From Polyangium sp. 6x1 (lineage in GTDB: Bacteria > Myxococcota_A > Polyangia > Polyangiales > Polyangiaceae), in NCBI RefSeq assembly GCF_029946515.1, contig NZ_JARZHH010000067.1:1-60835 (forward strand): 60,835 bases of DNA, given 5' to 3'. Of the stretch, positions 7,710 to 16,329 are shown piece after piece. Each line of letters opens with the position of its first letter. The first letter of the stretch is position 1. The notes under the pieces are model-generated. The model did not search any database. It was not told the DNA's origin and saw only the letters and a program-made list of their open reading frames with translations. Made by a program: the position numbers and the translations under genes.

Positions 7710-8564
7710 ATGAACGATCTGCGCAAGCGCATGGAAGGGCGGCGAATCGGATTTCTGGGCGGCGGCAGCATGGCGTCCGCGCTCATCCGGGGCCTCTTGC
7801 ATTCGGCGACCGTCACGCCCGCTCAGATCCGGGCGAGCGATCTGAAGGAGCAGCGGCTCGACGAGCTGCGGCAGACCTACGGAATCGAGACCACGGACGA
7901 CAACGAGGCGCTCGTCCGCTGGGCCGACGTCGTCGTCATCGCCGTGAAGCCGCAGATCGTCGACCGCATCCTCGGCGCCATCGCGGCCGGCTTGAACGAG
8001 GGGGATGTCGTCGTTTCCGTCGCCGCCGGCGTCCCGATCGAGGCCATCGAGGCGCGCCTGCCCGACCGCGCGCGCGTCATTCGATCGATGCCGAACACCG
8101 CGGCCATCGCGCTCGCGGGCGCCACGGCGATCGCGCCCGGCTCGCACGCCACGAAGGACGACCTCGAGGTCGCCCGCGCGCTCTTCGAGGCCGTCGGCCG
8201 CTGCGTCGTGCTCGACGAATCGCTGATCGACGCGGTCACGGGCCTGTCGGGCAGCGGCCCGGCGTACGTGATGCTCATGATCGAGGCCCTCGCGGACGGC
8301 GGCGTGAAGGTCGGCCTCGGCCGCGACACCGCGCTCCTGCTCGCGGCGCAGACCGTCTACGGCGCGGCCAAGCTCCAGCTCGAGACGGGCGAGCACCCGG
8401 GGAGGCTCAAGGACATGGTCACGAGCCCCGGCGGCACGGCCATCGCGGGCCTGCACACGCTCGAAGCCGGCGGCCTGCGCCGCACGCTCATCGACGCCGT
8501 CGAGGCCGCCACGAACCGCGCCGCTGAGCTCGGCGAGCAGATGGCGAAAAAGCTCCGCCGGTAA
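7710..8564 (+). CDS. proC: Pyrroline-5-carboxylate reductase
   Basis: This NAD(P)H enzyme makes the last step of proline synthesis from 1-pyrroline-5-carboxylate. The 284-residue product shows the nucleotide-binding motif GFLGGGSMA (14-22), the motif GLSGSGPAY (178-186) and the family signature around SPGGTAIAGL (239-248). I use the ATG at 7710, preceded by GGAAGGA, which gives the normal family length; longer upstream frames have no family sequence. It stands alone and converges on the GH172-like gene with 12 bp between stops. Confidence 0.96.
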   Translation: MNDLRKRMEGRRIGFLGGGSMASALIRGLLHSATVTPAQIRASDLKEQRLDELRQTYGIETTDDNEALVRWADVVVIAVKPQIVDRILGAIAAGLNEGDVVVSVAAGVPIEAIEARLPDRARVIRSMPNTAAIALAGATAIAPGSHATKDDLEVARALFEAVGRCVVLDESLIDAVTGLSGSGPAYVMLMIEALADGGVKVGLGRDTALLLAAQTVYGAAKLQLETGEHPGRLKDMVTSPGGTAIAGLHTLEAGGLRRTLIDAVEAATNRAAELGEQMAKKLRR

Positions 8565-8576
8565 ACGCCGGCCTGA

Positions 8577-10229
8577 TCATCGATAGAAAAACGTCACGCT
8601 CCGGTACCGGTCGAGCGTCTCCGGCAGACCCGGCCCGATCTCCAGCGCGATCTCCGCGCTCTTCTGGAAATCGATCCGGTCCGTGAGCACGTGAAATCGG
8701 CACCCGCTCGTGCGGGCCGAGGGCGGCGTGACCACCGTCCCCCACCATTGCGCAAACGGCGAGGCGTGGGGGCCCGATTCGAAGTAAAACGCGCCGTTCA
8801 GGTAATCCTCGGTGCCCGTCCCGACGATCGAGGTCACGCCGTCGAGCACGGCGCGCTCGTCGCCTTCCAGGAAATTGAGCGGCTCGTCGAAGAGGCTGCC
8901 GTCGCCGATCCCGTGGCCCTCCAGCATCAAGCACGTCCCGGCCCAGCGCCCGCGGCCCGTGACGCTCGCGAGCGGATGCTCGGGCCCCGGCGCGGGCGAC
9001 ACGGTCTCGTTGCGGACGGCGTGCAGGTGGCCGAAGGCCTCGCTCGGGACGGCCTTTTCGCCGCGAATCGAGAGCATGAAATCGACCGACGCGGCCGACG
9101 CGCTCGTCGCCGTGAAAACCGCCTTTTTCGTGAACGGCATCGGCAGCCGCAAGGCGAGGCGCACCGTGCTCCCCTCCTTCGACCCCGCGAGCGCGAGGCT
9201 CGCGTTCTCCGGCGGATCCAGCGTCGCCGCGAAGAGATCCGACAGCGGCAACGAAAGGGCCGGCGCGGCGGCGTCGTCCCAGGTGACGGAGAGCGTGACG
9301 TCGCGGAGCGCGGCCAGCCCCGCCTCGGCGACCTCGACGGAAAACGCGTGAATCGTGGAAGGCCCCGTGATCTCGGCCAGCGAAATCATTTGTCCCGGCG
9401 AAAGGGTCACGGACGCCGGCGCCACGAGCGGCTCGCCCGGGATCGCCCCTGCCGCCGTGGACGAGAGGACCGCGATCGCCTCGTCCCGCGCGGCGAGGCG
9501 CGCCGGCGCCGCCTTGCGGGCTTCCGCCGCCGGGGACAGGACCGCATCCGCCTGGTGATAATAATATTCCAGCGGCCCCAGCCCATCCAAGGCAATCACA
9601 ATTTTCTTGGAGAAGACCACGGGATAATACCAGGCGAGGTGGTTGCCCGGCCCGTCCCCGAACGGCGGCGCAAACATCTCCCCCGCCGTGCCGTCGATCA
9701 CCGCGGCGAGGGGCTCCTCCACGACGGGGTTTGCCTCGTCGTCGACCCAGATCCGGAGCACCTCGTCGTTCGCCACGAGCCCGTTCCGGAGCGAGCTCGC
9801 CGTGAGCCAGAGCCGCGCGAGGTACCCCGAGCCCTCGAAACGCGAGAGCATGACGCCCCGCACGTACGGCTCCGGGCAATCGGCCTCGTCGAAAATCGGC
9901 GGAAGGAGCTGGTTCTCGCTGACGGCGGCCTCGCGTCCGCGGCACACGAAATGGTTCATGTCGCGATTTCCCCGCGCCACGAAATCCGCCGGCGCAGGCG
10001 CGCCGCTCAGGCGATCCTGGCTGCCCGTCTGCACGTACCGTCCCTCGCCGAAAACCGGCAAGCCCCGGACATCCGCGAGCAACCGGAGCGCGGCTTCGTC
10101 CGCGAGCTCCTCGCGCGTGCCCGGCGGCGCGGGCGTCACGAGGGGGCGGGGATCGTCGCCACAACCGGCGACGGAAGTGGCGGCGAAGGCGAAAAAGACG
10201 GTGCGTACACCGCGGATCGCGTGGCCCAT
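8577..10229 (-). CDS. DUF2961/GH172-like lipoprotein
   Basis: The 550-residue product begins with a lipoprotein signal (C23 in SVAGCGDD). Its C-terminal half carries the DUF2961 signature GTGTEDYLNGAFYF (470-483, with the family's conserved acidic residue E474) and FQKSAEIALEIGPG near the end. DUF2961 proteins include family GH172 enzymes acting on fructose- or arabinose-furanosyl linkages. The middle region (about 270-430) looks like two beta-sandwich domains. The likely role is hydrolysis of an external furanose-containing glycan; the substrate is inferred only from the family. It diverges from a Ser/Thr kinase gene 124 bp away. Confidence 0.8.
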   Translation of the reverse strand: MGHAIRGVRTVFFAFAATSVAGCGDDPRPLVTPAPPGTREELADEAALRLLADVRGLPVFGEGRYVQTGSQDRLSGAPAPADFVARGNRDMNHFVCRGREAAVSENQLLPPIFDEADCPEPYVRGVMLSRFEGSGYLARLWLTASSLRNGLVANDEVLRIWVDDEANPVVEEPLAAVIDGTAGEMFAPPFGDGPGNHLAWYYPVVFSKKIVIALDGLGPLEYYYHQADAVLSPAAEARKAAPARLAARDEAIAVLSSTAAGAIPGEPLVAPASVTLSPGQMISLAEITGPSTIHAFSVEVAEAGLAALRDVTLSVTWDDAAAPALSLPLSDLFAATLDPPENASLALAGSKEGSTVRLALRLPMPFTKKAVFTATSASAASVDFMLSIRGEKAVPSEAFGHLHAVRNETVSPAPGPEHPLASVTGRGRWAGTCLMLEGHGIGDGSLFDEPLNFLEGDERAVLDGVTSIVGTGTEDYLNGAFYFESGPHASPFAQWWGTVVTPPSARTSGCRFHVLTDRIDFQKSAEIALEIGPGLPETLDRYRSVTFFYR

Positions 10230-10353
10230 CGTCCGTGCAATGTGTGCCTTTGCCCGGCCGGTCGCGAGTGTATTTTTCGTGCGCGACGGAGAAAAAAGTC
10301 GGTCGCCCGCACTTCTCCGGGGGCCGAGAATCGGGCATCCTTCGAGCCGCGCA

Positions 10354-12279
10354 ATGGAATGGACCATCTCCGACACGATCCGCGTCGAAGACCTCCCGGC
10401 GGAGACCCTCGGGGACACGGCCGCGAGCGCGACGCGGAGCCGGCCGGCGGACGCCGAGACCCCGGTCTTGCCGCGCCTTTCGCTCTCGACCGGCGCGCTC
10501 GAGGGCGAAGCGCCCGTGCTGTCCTCGCCGGGCGTCGATCTGACCCTCGTGCGGCAGCTCGGACAAGGCGGCATGGGGGCCGTCTACCTCGCGCATCAGC
10601 GCTCCCTCGCTCGCCACGTCGCGGTCAAAATACCGCACGACGACGCGCCGCGGAGCGCGTCGCTGGCCATCATTCGCGAAGGCCAGGTCGCCGGCGCGCT
10701 CGAGCACCCGAACATCGTGCCGGTCCACGCGCTCGGGCTCGACGACACCGGGCGGCCGATCCTGGTCATCAAGCGAATCGAGGGCGTCGCGTGGAGCGAG
10801 CTCCTCGCGGATCCGAGCCACGCATTCTGGGCGCGCGCGAGCTTCGGGGCCGATGCGCGCCTCGTCGCGCACCTCGAGATCCTGATGCAGGTATGCAACG
10901 CATTGCATTTCGCCCATACCCGCGGGTTCGTCCACCGGGACATGAAGCCCGACAACGTGATGGTCGGCGAATTCGGCGAGGTGTACCTGCTCGATTGGGG
11001 TGTGGCGCGTAAAATCGACACGACGGAGGGCAAGGAGCCCGAGCCGCTCGTCGGGACACCGGCCTACATGGCGCCCGAGATGGCGTGCGGCGCGCCCCAC
11101 GAGATCGACGCGCGGACCGACGTGTACCTGCTCGGCGCGACGCTCCACGAGATCCTCACGGGCAACCCGCCGCACGCGCGGCCGAGCCTCTACGACGCGC
11201 TGCTCGCGGCGAGCGCGGCCGCGCCGCGGGACTACCCGCCCGAATCCCCGGACGAGCTCGTCGCGCTCTGCAATGCCGCCCTGGCGCGCGATCGGGACGA
11301 ACGCCCCCCGAGCGCCGCGGCGTTCCGCGAGCGCGTGGCCGACTTTTTACGGCACCGCTCCTCGCTCGGGATCGCGCATGCGGCGAGCGAGCGCCTCGCC
11401 GCGCTGGAGGAGGCGATCGGCGAAGGCGGGCCCGACCTCGTCGCCAGCGCGGAGATCCTGGGCGGGCTCAGCGAATGCCGGTTCGGCTTTCTGCAGGCGT
11501 TGCGCGAATGGCCCGACAATACGCGCGCCAAGGAGGGGCTCGCGCGGAGCCTCGCGCGGCTCGTCGAGCGCGAAATCGTCCTGGAGAACCCCACGAATGC
11601 CCGCGCCCTGCTCGATCGAATGGAAGGCGATCGCGCCGCGCTCGAAGCGCGGGTCGCCGCGCTGGAGGCGAGCCTCGAGGAGCGCCGGCGGCTCGAACGG
11701 AGGGCCGCCGAGATGGACAAGCAGATGGATTCGAACGTGGGCCGGCGCGCGCGCACGCTCTTCATCAGCGCCGTGGTCGGGCTCGGCGCGGTCGCGATGG
11801 GCGCCCTCTCGATCCGCGAGGCGAGCACGCGCCGCCCCTCGCCCTGGGCCGACGTCCTCGTCTTCGACGCGGTGATCCTCTCGCTTTTCCTCGCCGGCCT
11901 TTTTTTCGGCCGCAGGCGGCTGCTCACGAACCTCTTCAATCGCCGGCTGCTCTTCACCGTCACGGCCTCGTTCGCCCTGAATGCCCTGCACGACGTGCTC
12001 TCCTACGTTCGCGGCGAGCACGTCTGGACCTCGGGCGCGATGGGCCAGCTCATCATCGGCTCTTGCCTCGTCGTCACCGCGATCAACAGCACGCTCGTGC
12101 TCCTCTGGCCCGCGGCGATCCAGCTCGCGGGCGGCCTGCTCTCGCTGTACGTCCCCTGGGCGACGGGCGCGATCAGCACGATCGGCACCCTGCTCACGGT
12201 CGCGCTCGTCCTCCAGGCGTCGAAGCCGAGCGGCGCGGCGGATACGGCTGACGCGCGGCGCGCGCTGCGTGTAAAGTAA
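10354..12279 (+). CDS. Membrane-bound Ser/Thr protein kinase
   Basis: The 641-residue product has a complete kinase domain (about 62-335): glycine loop GQGGMG (70-75), K92, HRD at 194-196, DWG at 214-216 in place of DFG, and APE at 240-242. DWG is a common variant in bacterial kinases and should remain active. A helical region with probable coiled coil (about 425-458) follows, then about four or five hydrophobic helices (467-625), so the kinase is cytoplasmic with a C-terminal membrane anchor, unlike the usual single-helix PknB layout. No clear ribosome binding site precedes the ATG. The next gene starts 17 bp after its stop. Confidence 0.93.
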   Translation: MEWTISDTIRVEDLPAETLGDTAASATRSRPADAETPVLPRLSLSTGALEGEAPVLSSPGVDLTLVRQLGQGGMGAVYLAHQRSLARHVAVKIPHDDAPRSASLAIIREGQVAGALEHPNIVPVHALGLDDTGRPILVIKRIEGVAWSELLADPSHAFWARASFGADARLVAHLEILMQVCNALHFAHTRGFVHRDMKPDNVMVGEFGEVYLLDWGVARKIDTTEGKEPEPLVGTPAYMAPEMACGAPHEIDARTDVYLLGATLHEILTGNPPHARPSLYDALLAASAAAPRDYPPESPDELVALCNAALARDRDERPPSAAAFRERVADFLRHRSSLGIAHAASERLAALEEAIGEGGPDLVASAEILGGLSECRFGFLQALREWPDNTRAKEGLARSLARLVEREIVLENPTNARALLDRMEGDRAALEARVAALEASLEERRRLERRAAEMDKQMDSNVGRRARTLFISAVVGLGAVAMGALSIREASTRRPSPWADVLVFDAVILSLFLAGLFFGRRRLLTNLFNRRLLFTVTASFALNALHDVLSYVRGEHVWTSGAMGQLIIGSCLVVTAINSTLVLLWPAAIQLAGGLLSLYVPWATGAISTIGTLLTVALVLQASKPSGAADTADARRALRVK

Positions 12280-12296
12280 GGACACGCCCCCCGCTC

Positions 12297-13127
12297 ATGA
12301 AGCTCCTCGCCATCAGCGATCTGCACGTCGGATTTCCGGACAACCACGCCGCCGTCGCGTCCCTCGGCGCGCGGCCCGACGATTGGCTCGTCCTCGGCGG
12401 TGATCTCGGCGAGACGTTCGAGCACGTACGATTCGTGCTGGACACGCTGGCGCCGCGGTTCCGAAAGCTCGTGTGGGTGCCGGGCAACCACGAGTTGTAC
12501 GTCCCTCCCCACGCGCCGCCGGGCGAGCCGCGCGGCGCCGCGCGGTATGCGCGCTACGTCGAGCTCTGCCGCGAGCGGGGCGTTCTCACCCCGGAGGATC
12601 CTTATCCCGTCTGGGAAGGCGAGGGCGGGGCGCACCTCATCGTGCCCATGTTTCTCCTCTACGATTACACGTTCCGCCCCGACGACGTGCCCGTGAGCGA
12701 CGCCGTCGCCTGGGCCGCGGAGCACGGCATCGCCGCGGCGGACGAGTTCCTGCTCGATCCCGCGCCCTTTTCCAGCCGGCAGGCGTGGTGCCACGCACGC
12801 GTGGCCGAGACCGAGGCGCGCCTCCGCGCCGCACCGGGTTTGCCGAAGGTGCTCATCAACCATTTCCCGCTGCGCCAGGACCTCGTTTTCCTGCCGCGCG
12901 TGCCGCGCTTCTCGCCCTGGTGCGGGACGAGAAAAACCACGGATTGGCACGTCCAGTTCGATGCGCGCGTCGTCGTGCAAGGGCATTTGCACGTCCGGAG
13001 GACGGTCCACGTCGACGGGGTCCGCTTCGAGGAGGTCTCCTACGGATACCCGCGCGAGAGGCGAGGCGACCGCCCGATCGACGCCTACGTGAAGCAAATC
13101 CTCCCAACGCCGGAGCCGAGCCCGTGA
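12297..13127 (+). CDS. Calcineurin-like metallophosphoesterase
   Basis: The 276-residue product carries all blocks of the dinuclear metal phosphoesterase fold: D8-x-H10, GGD (D36), GNHE (N64, H65), H189 and GHLH (H230, H232). The substrate is unknown. Its TGA stop overlaps the GTG start of the phosphopantetheinyl transferase gene, so the two are co-translated. A phosphoesterase coupled to this transferase could act on 3',5'-ADP or on phosphopantetheine-related compounds, but that is inference from position only. Confidence 0.9.
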   Translation: MKLLAISDLHVGFPDNHAAVASLGARPDDWLVLGGDLGETFEHVRFVLDTLAPRFRKLVWVPGNHELYVPPHAPPGEPRGAARYARYVELCRERGVLTPEDPYPVWEGEGGAHLIVPMFLLYDYTFRPDDVPVSDAVAWAAEHGIAAADEFLLDPAPFSSRQAWCHARVAETEARLRAAPGLPKVLINHFPLRQDLVFLPRVPRFSPWCGTRKTTDWHVQFDARVVVQGHLHVRRTVHVDGVRFEEVSYGYPRERRGDRPIDAYVKQILPTPEPSP

Positions 13128-13882
13128 GCCTTTTTTCGTTGCCGCCGGGCGCCGCGCACCTCTGGTACGTCGATCCCGACGCGATCGACGACTGGTACCT
13201 GCGCGCCGCCTACCATTCCGTCATGTCCCCCGAGGAGGCCCGGCAGCAGGCTCGTTTTCGGTTTCTGGAGGGCCGGCAGGAATACCTCGTCACGCGCGCG
13301 CTCGTCCGCGCCGTGCTCAGCGCCTATACGCCCGTGGCCCCGCGCGACTGGCTCTTCGTGCGAAATGGCCATGGCCGCCCGGAGATCGCCGGGCCGAAGG
13401 GCGCGCCGAGGCTCCGCTTCAACCTCTCGAATACGCGCGGCCTCGTCGCTTGCCTCGTCGCGCGGGACCGCGAGGTCGGCCTCGACGTCGAGGACACCCA
13501 CCGGCGCGGCGAGACCGTCAGCATCGCCGACCGCTTCTTCTCCCCGTTCGAATCCGCCGCGCTGCGCCGGCTGCCCGTACATCACCAGCGGGATCGATTC
13601 TTCGATTACTGGACGCTCAAGGAAGCCTACATCAAGGCGCGCGGCATGGGTCTCGCCATCCCGCTCGACCATTTTTCGTATCACCTCGACGAGGGCGGCC
13701 CCATTCGAATCAGCTTCGAGCCCGAGCTCCGGGACGATCCGTCGCGCTGGCAGTTCTCGCTTACCTCGCTCGGCGGACGCCACCGCGTGGCGACCGCGAT
13801 CGAACGACGTCCGGGCGAGGGAACAATCGCCGTCGAGATGTTTCGGTGTCTTCCGTTCGAGGACGTGCCGCCGAAGGCCTGA
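13124..13882 (+). CDS. Sfp-type 4'-phosphopantetheinyl transferase
   Basis: The enzyme moves the phosphopantetheine arm from coenzyme A to carrier proteins of fatty acid, polyketide or peptide synthases. The 252-residue product has GLDVE (119-123, magnesium ligands D121 and E123) and WTLKEAYIK (163-171, catalytic K166/E167), and a two-half layout and length typical of the Sfp/Gsp/AcpT group. The GTG start at 13124 overlaps the preceding stop (GTGA). An Sfp-type enzyme of broad specificity fits a metabolite-rich myxobacterium. No synthase gene is nearby. Confidence 0.94.
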   Translation: MSLFSLPPGAAHLWYVDPDAIDDWYLRAAYHSVMSPEEARQQARFRFLEGRQEYLVTRALVRAVLSAYTPVAPRDWLFVRNGHGRPEIAGPKGAPRLRFNLSNTRGLVACLVARDREVGLDVEDTHRRGETVSIADRFFSPFESAALRRLPVHHQRDRFFDYWTLKEAYIKARGMGLAIPLDHFSYHLDEGGPIRISFEPELRDDPSRWQFSLTSLGGRHRVATAIERRPGEGTIAVEMFRCLPFEDVPPKA

Positions 13883-13939
13883 CGTTCGGCCCAAGGACGG
13901 CCGCGCCTCGCGCGTTTCCCTCGTTCAAGGGAGGCACCG

Positions 13940-14971
13940 ATGGCCGACGGATCCCGTTTTCCGAAGCTCGCCCCCCCGTTCGCGATCGCCGGCGCCGCCG
14001 CCGGTTGGCTCTCCGCGGGCCTGCTCGCGCACCCGCTCGTCGGCGTCACGTACGAGGGGGTCAAGCCCCTCGCGACCTTCGGCACCACGCTCATCGCCGC
14101 CGCCACCGGCATCCTCCTCCAGAAGCTTTGCCTCGGCTGGCGATATTCGTACGAGATCGACTCACCAAACCCGGACGTCCGCCCGTGGACGGACCGGATC
14201 GTCTACCATGTCCTCGTCCTCCTGCTCGCCGGCGCCGCGGCCGGCGCAATGGTGGCGGGGCTCGACGACGCCCACGGGGGCACGCTCGGCGGCGCCGCGA
14301 GCGGGGCCGTCTCCGCGATCCTCTTTTTGCCCGTTTGCCTGCTCGTCCTTTCGTCCGCGCGCCGCGCCCAGCGGGCTCGCCTCGGCTCGATCGTCGCGGG
14401 CAGCGATCGCCGCGCCGTGTGGGGCATCCTCGCGGCCGCCCTCTCCGCGACCACGCTCTTCGCGGCCCTCGATTGGCCGGCGGCGCGCATGGCGGAGGCC
14501 GAGGCGCCCCTTCCGGCCCTCTACATCCTGCTCGCGACGGCCCTCGTGACGCTCGTCGTCCTCGCCGCCGACGTTCGTGCTTTGAAGCGGGCGCAGGCGG
14601 CGCTCGCGCCGGGGCTCTCCACCGGGGAGGAGGGCGCCGCGCCGCTCGTGGATCCCTCGGTCCCGCGCGTCGATCTCGGCCTCGGCGACGACCTCGCCTC
14701 GCGCCTCGCGCGGAGCGCCGCTGCGTATCGCAGCCGGGATCGCGCGATCGAGCTCGTGCAAGGCAATCCCGAGCAGGCCCTCGGCGCGCTCCGACGCGCG
14801 GTGCGGCGCGGGGTCACGAGCTTGGCGCTGATGGGCGTGATTCTGGGCGTGCACAGCTTCGCCCAGGCGAGCTTCGTGACGCAGCTTTACGTCGAGCTCC
14901 GGTGCGAAACGGGCTGGCCGTCGTTCACCTGCCAGACGTACGCGGCTCAGGCTATCCAGCAGACTCGGTAG
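13940..14971 (+). CDS. Multi-pass membrane protein of unknown function
   Basis: The 343-residue product has about six hydrophobic helices: two near 15-65, two near 88-135, two near 155-215, then a soluble stretch (about 220-300) and a last helix near 305-325. A GGGAGG ribosome binding site precedes the ATG. I recognise no family. Its 3' end overlaps the stop of the convergent hydrolase gene by 20 bp. Confidence 0.8.
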   Translation: MADGSRFPKLAPPFAIAGAAAGWLSAGLLAHPLVGVTYEGVKPLATFGTTLIAAATGILLQKLCLGWRYSYEIDSPNPDVRPWTDRIVYHVLVLLLAGAAAGAMVAGLDDAHGGTLGGAASGAVSAILFLPVCLLVLSSARRAQRARLGSIVAGSDRRAVWGILAAALSATTLFAALDWPAARMAEAEAPLPALYILLATALVTLVVLAADVRALKRAQAALAPGLSTGEEGAAPLVDPSVPRVDLGLGDDLASRLARSAAAYRSRDRAIELVQGNPEQALGALRRAVRRGVTSLALMGVILGVHSFAQASFVTQLYVELRCETGWPSFTCQTYAAQAIQQTR

Positions 14972-15884
14972 CGGTCGCCGCCGTCGAAGAATCTCCCAGC
15001 CACGAGAGCAGCGCCTCGCTGAAGCGGTCCGCCTGGGCGACCGTGAGATCGTGCCCCGCATTCGGCAGGAGCTCCGTCCGGATGTGCGGCGCGACGCGCT
15101 TCACCCGAGCAATCGCGTCCTTCGCCGAATAAATCGTCTCGTTTTCCCCCAGCACAAGAAACGTCGGCCTGGGCAAGGCGACGAGCTCCTCGTCGCGCAG
15201 GACCGTCGGCTGCGTGATGGGCTTCCGGACGAAGCACCGCGCGGCCAGGTAGCCGTCTGCGGCCACCTCCTCGACGAGCTTCCGGCCCTCCTCGCCCTTC
15301 GCCGCGGTGTCCGCGAGCATCCATTGCATGAAGTTCCGCGTGAACCACGGAACGGGCAGGACGGTCAGGATCGCGCGCCCGATCCACGCGCCCACGATGG
15401 GCAGCACGGTGTTCGCCGGCGCGACGAGCACGAGGCCCCGCAATCGCTGCGGATACCGCAACCCATACTGACTCGCGATCCACCCGCCGTACGAGAGCCC
15501 CGCGAGCGCGAACTCCGACGTGATCCCGAGGCCCGCCGCGACCTCGTCGAGCCATTTCGCGTAATCGTACCCGTCCTTCGCGTGCCGCGAATAGACGCTC
15601 CGCCCGCAATCGTGGATGCCGTCGACCGCGAAGACCTCGAATCGCTCGGCGAGCTTCGCGATGTTCTGCGCCCATTGCAGCGAGCTGCCCGAGATCCCGT
15701 GCAGGAGCACGAGCGGCGGGGCCCCCGCGCGCCCGCTCACCCGGACGAACGTTCGCCCGAGGGACGTGTCGACATGGCGGCCTTCGCAGGGGACCGGCCA
15801 GCGCGCGGCGCGCTCCTCGTAGCGCGCGAGGAACCGCGCGCGGTCCTCGGGCGAGCGGAACGGGTGATGGGCGGGGAAGCTCAT
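14952..15884 (-). CDS. Alpha/beta hydrolase
   Basis: The 310-residue product has the oxyanion HG at 62-63, nucleophile S131 in GLSYGG, a probable acid E247 in LGENE, and H278 in NAGHDL. The acid is glutamate where aspartate is usual. A cap domain fills about 155-235. Such enzymes act as esterases, lipases or carbon-carbon hydrolases; the substrate is not visible. It starts 1 bp after the stop of the upstream gene (TGAAATG), so both are one transcript. Confidence 0.9.
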   Translation of the reverse strand: MSFPAHHPFRSPEDRARFLARYEERAARWPVPCEGRHVDTSLGRTFVRVSGRAGAPPLVLLHGISGSSLQWAQNIAKLAERFEVFAVDGIHDCGRSVYSRHAKDGYDYAKWLDEVAAGLGITSEFALAGLSYGGWIASQYGLRYPQRLRGLVLVAPANTVLPIVGAWIGRAILTVLPVPWFTRNFMQWMLADTAAKGEEGRKLVEEVAADGYLAARCFVRKPITQPTVLRDEELVALPRPTFLVLGENETIYSAKDAIARVKRVAPHIRTELLPNAGHDLTVAQADRFSEALLSWLGDSSTAATATESAG

Positions 15885-15885
15885 T

Positions 15886-16275
15886 TCAGGACACCCGCGA
15901 GGCGATCCGGCGCCGGACCTCGGCGACGAACGCGTCCGGGTCCTCGACCGACACATAAAGCGTCTCGGCCGGAACACGCAGGAGCACGCGCATCGGCAGA
16001 GCGGGCGCGAGCCGAATGCGCACCACGTCGTCGTACGACCCGACGACCGCGACGGTATCGACGAAATTGGTCCGCCAGCCGAGCCCGCCGAGCAGCGGCC
16101 AGCGCGTGCGCTCGACCGACGTGACGCGCGAGAGCGGGATCCGCTCGTCGAAGAGCCAGCCGAAACGAACGTGGATCTCGTCGCCTTTGATGTCGACGTA
16201 CGAGCGCTCGGCCGTTCCGCCGAATACGGAGAGGAGAGGCTTGACCCAGGTGCTGCGTCGGATCTCGGTTCGCAT
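15886..16275 (-). CDS. Small protein with probable PH-like beta domain
   Basis: The 129-residue product from the ATG at 16275 is mostly beta strands with a C-terminal helix (DPDAFVAEVRRRI), a pattern like bacterial PH-type domains (SYVDIKGDEIHVRFGWLFDERIPLSRVTSVE). I prefer this start because GGGG lies just upstream; an ATG at 16308 would add 11 residues. It is co-transcribed with the hydrolase that starts 1 bp after its stop. Confidence 0.7.
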   Translation of the reverse strand: MRTEIRRSTWVKPLLSVFGGTAERSYVDIKGDEIHVRFGWLFDERIPLSRVTSVERTRWPLLGGLGWRTNFVDTVAVVGSYDDVVRIRLAPALPMRVLLRVPAETLYVSVEDPDAFVAEVRRRIASRVS

Positions 16276-16329
16276 GGGGCCCCACGATGGCCATCGGGAG
16301 AACGCCACGCAAGCTCGGGCGTGACGATT

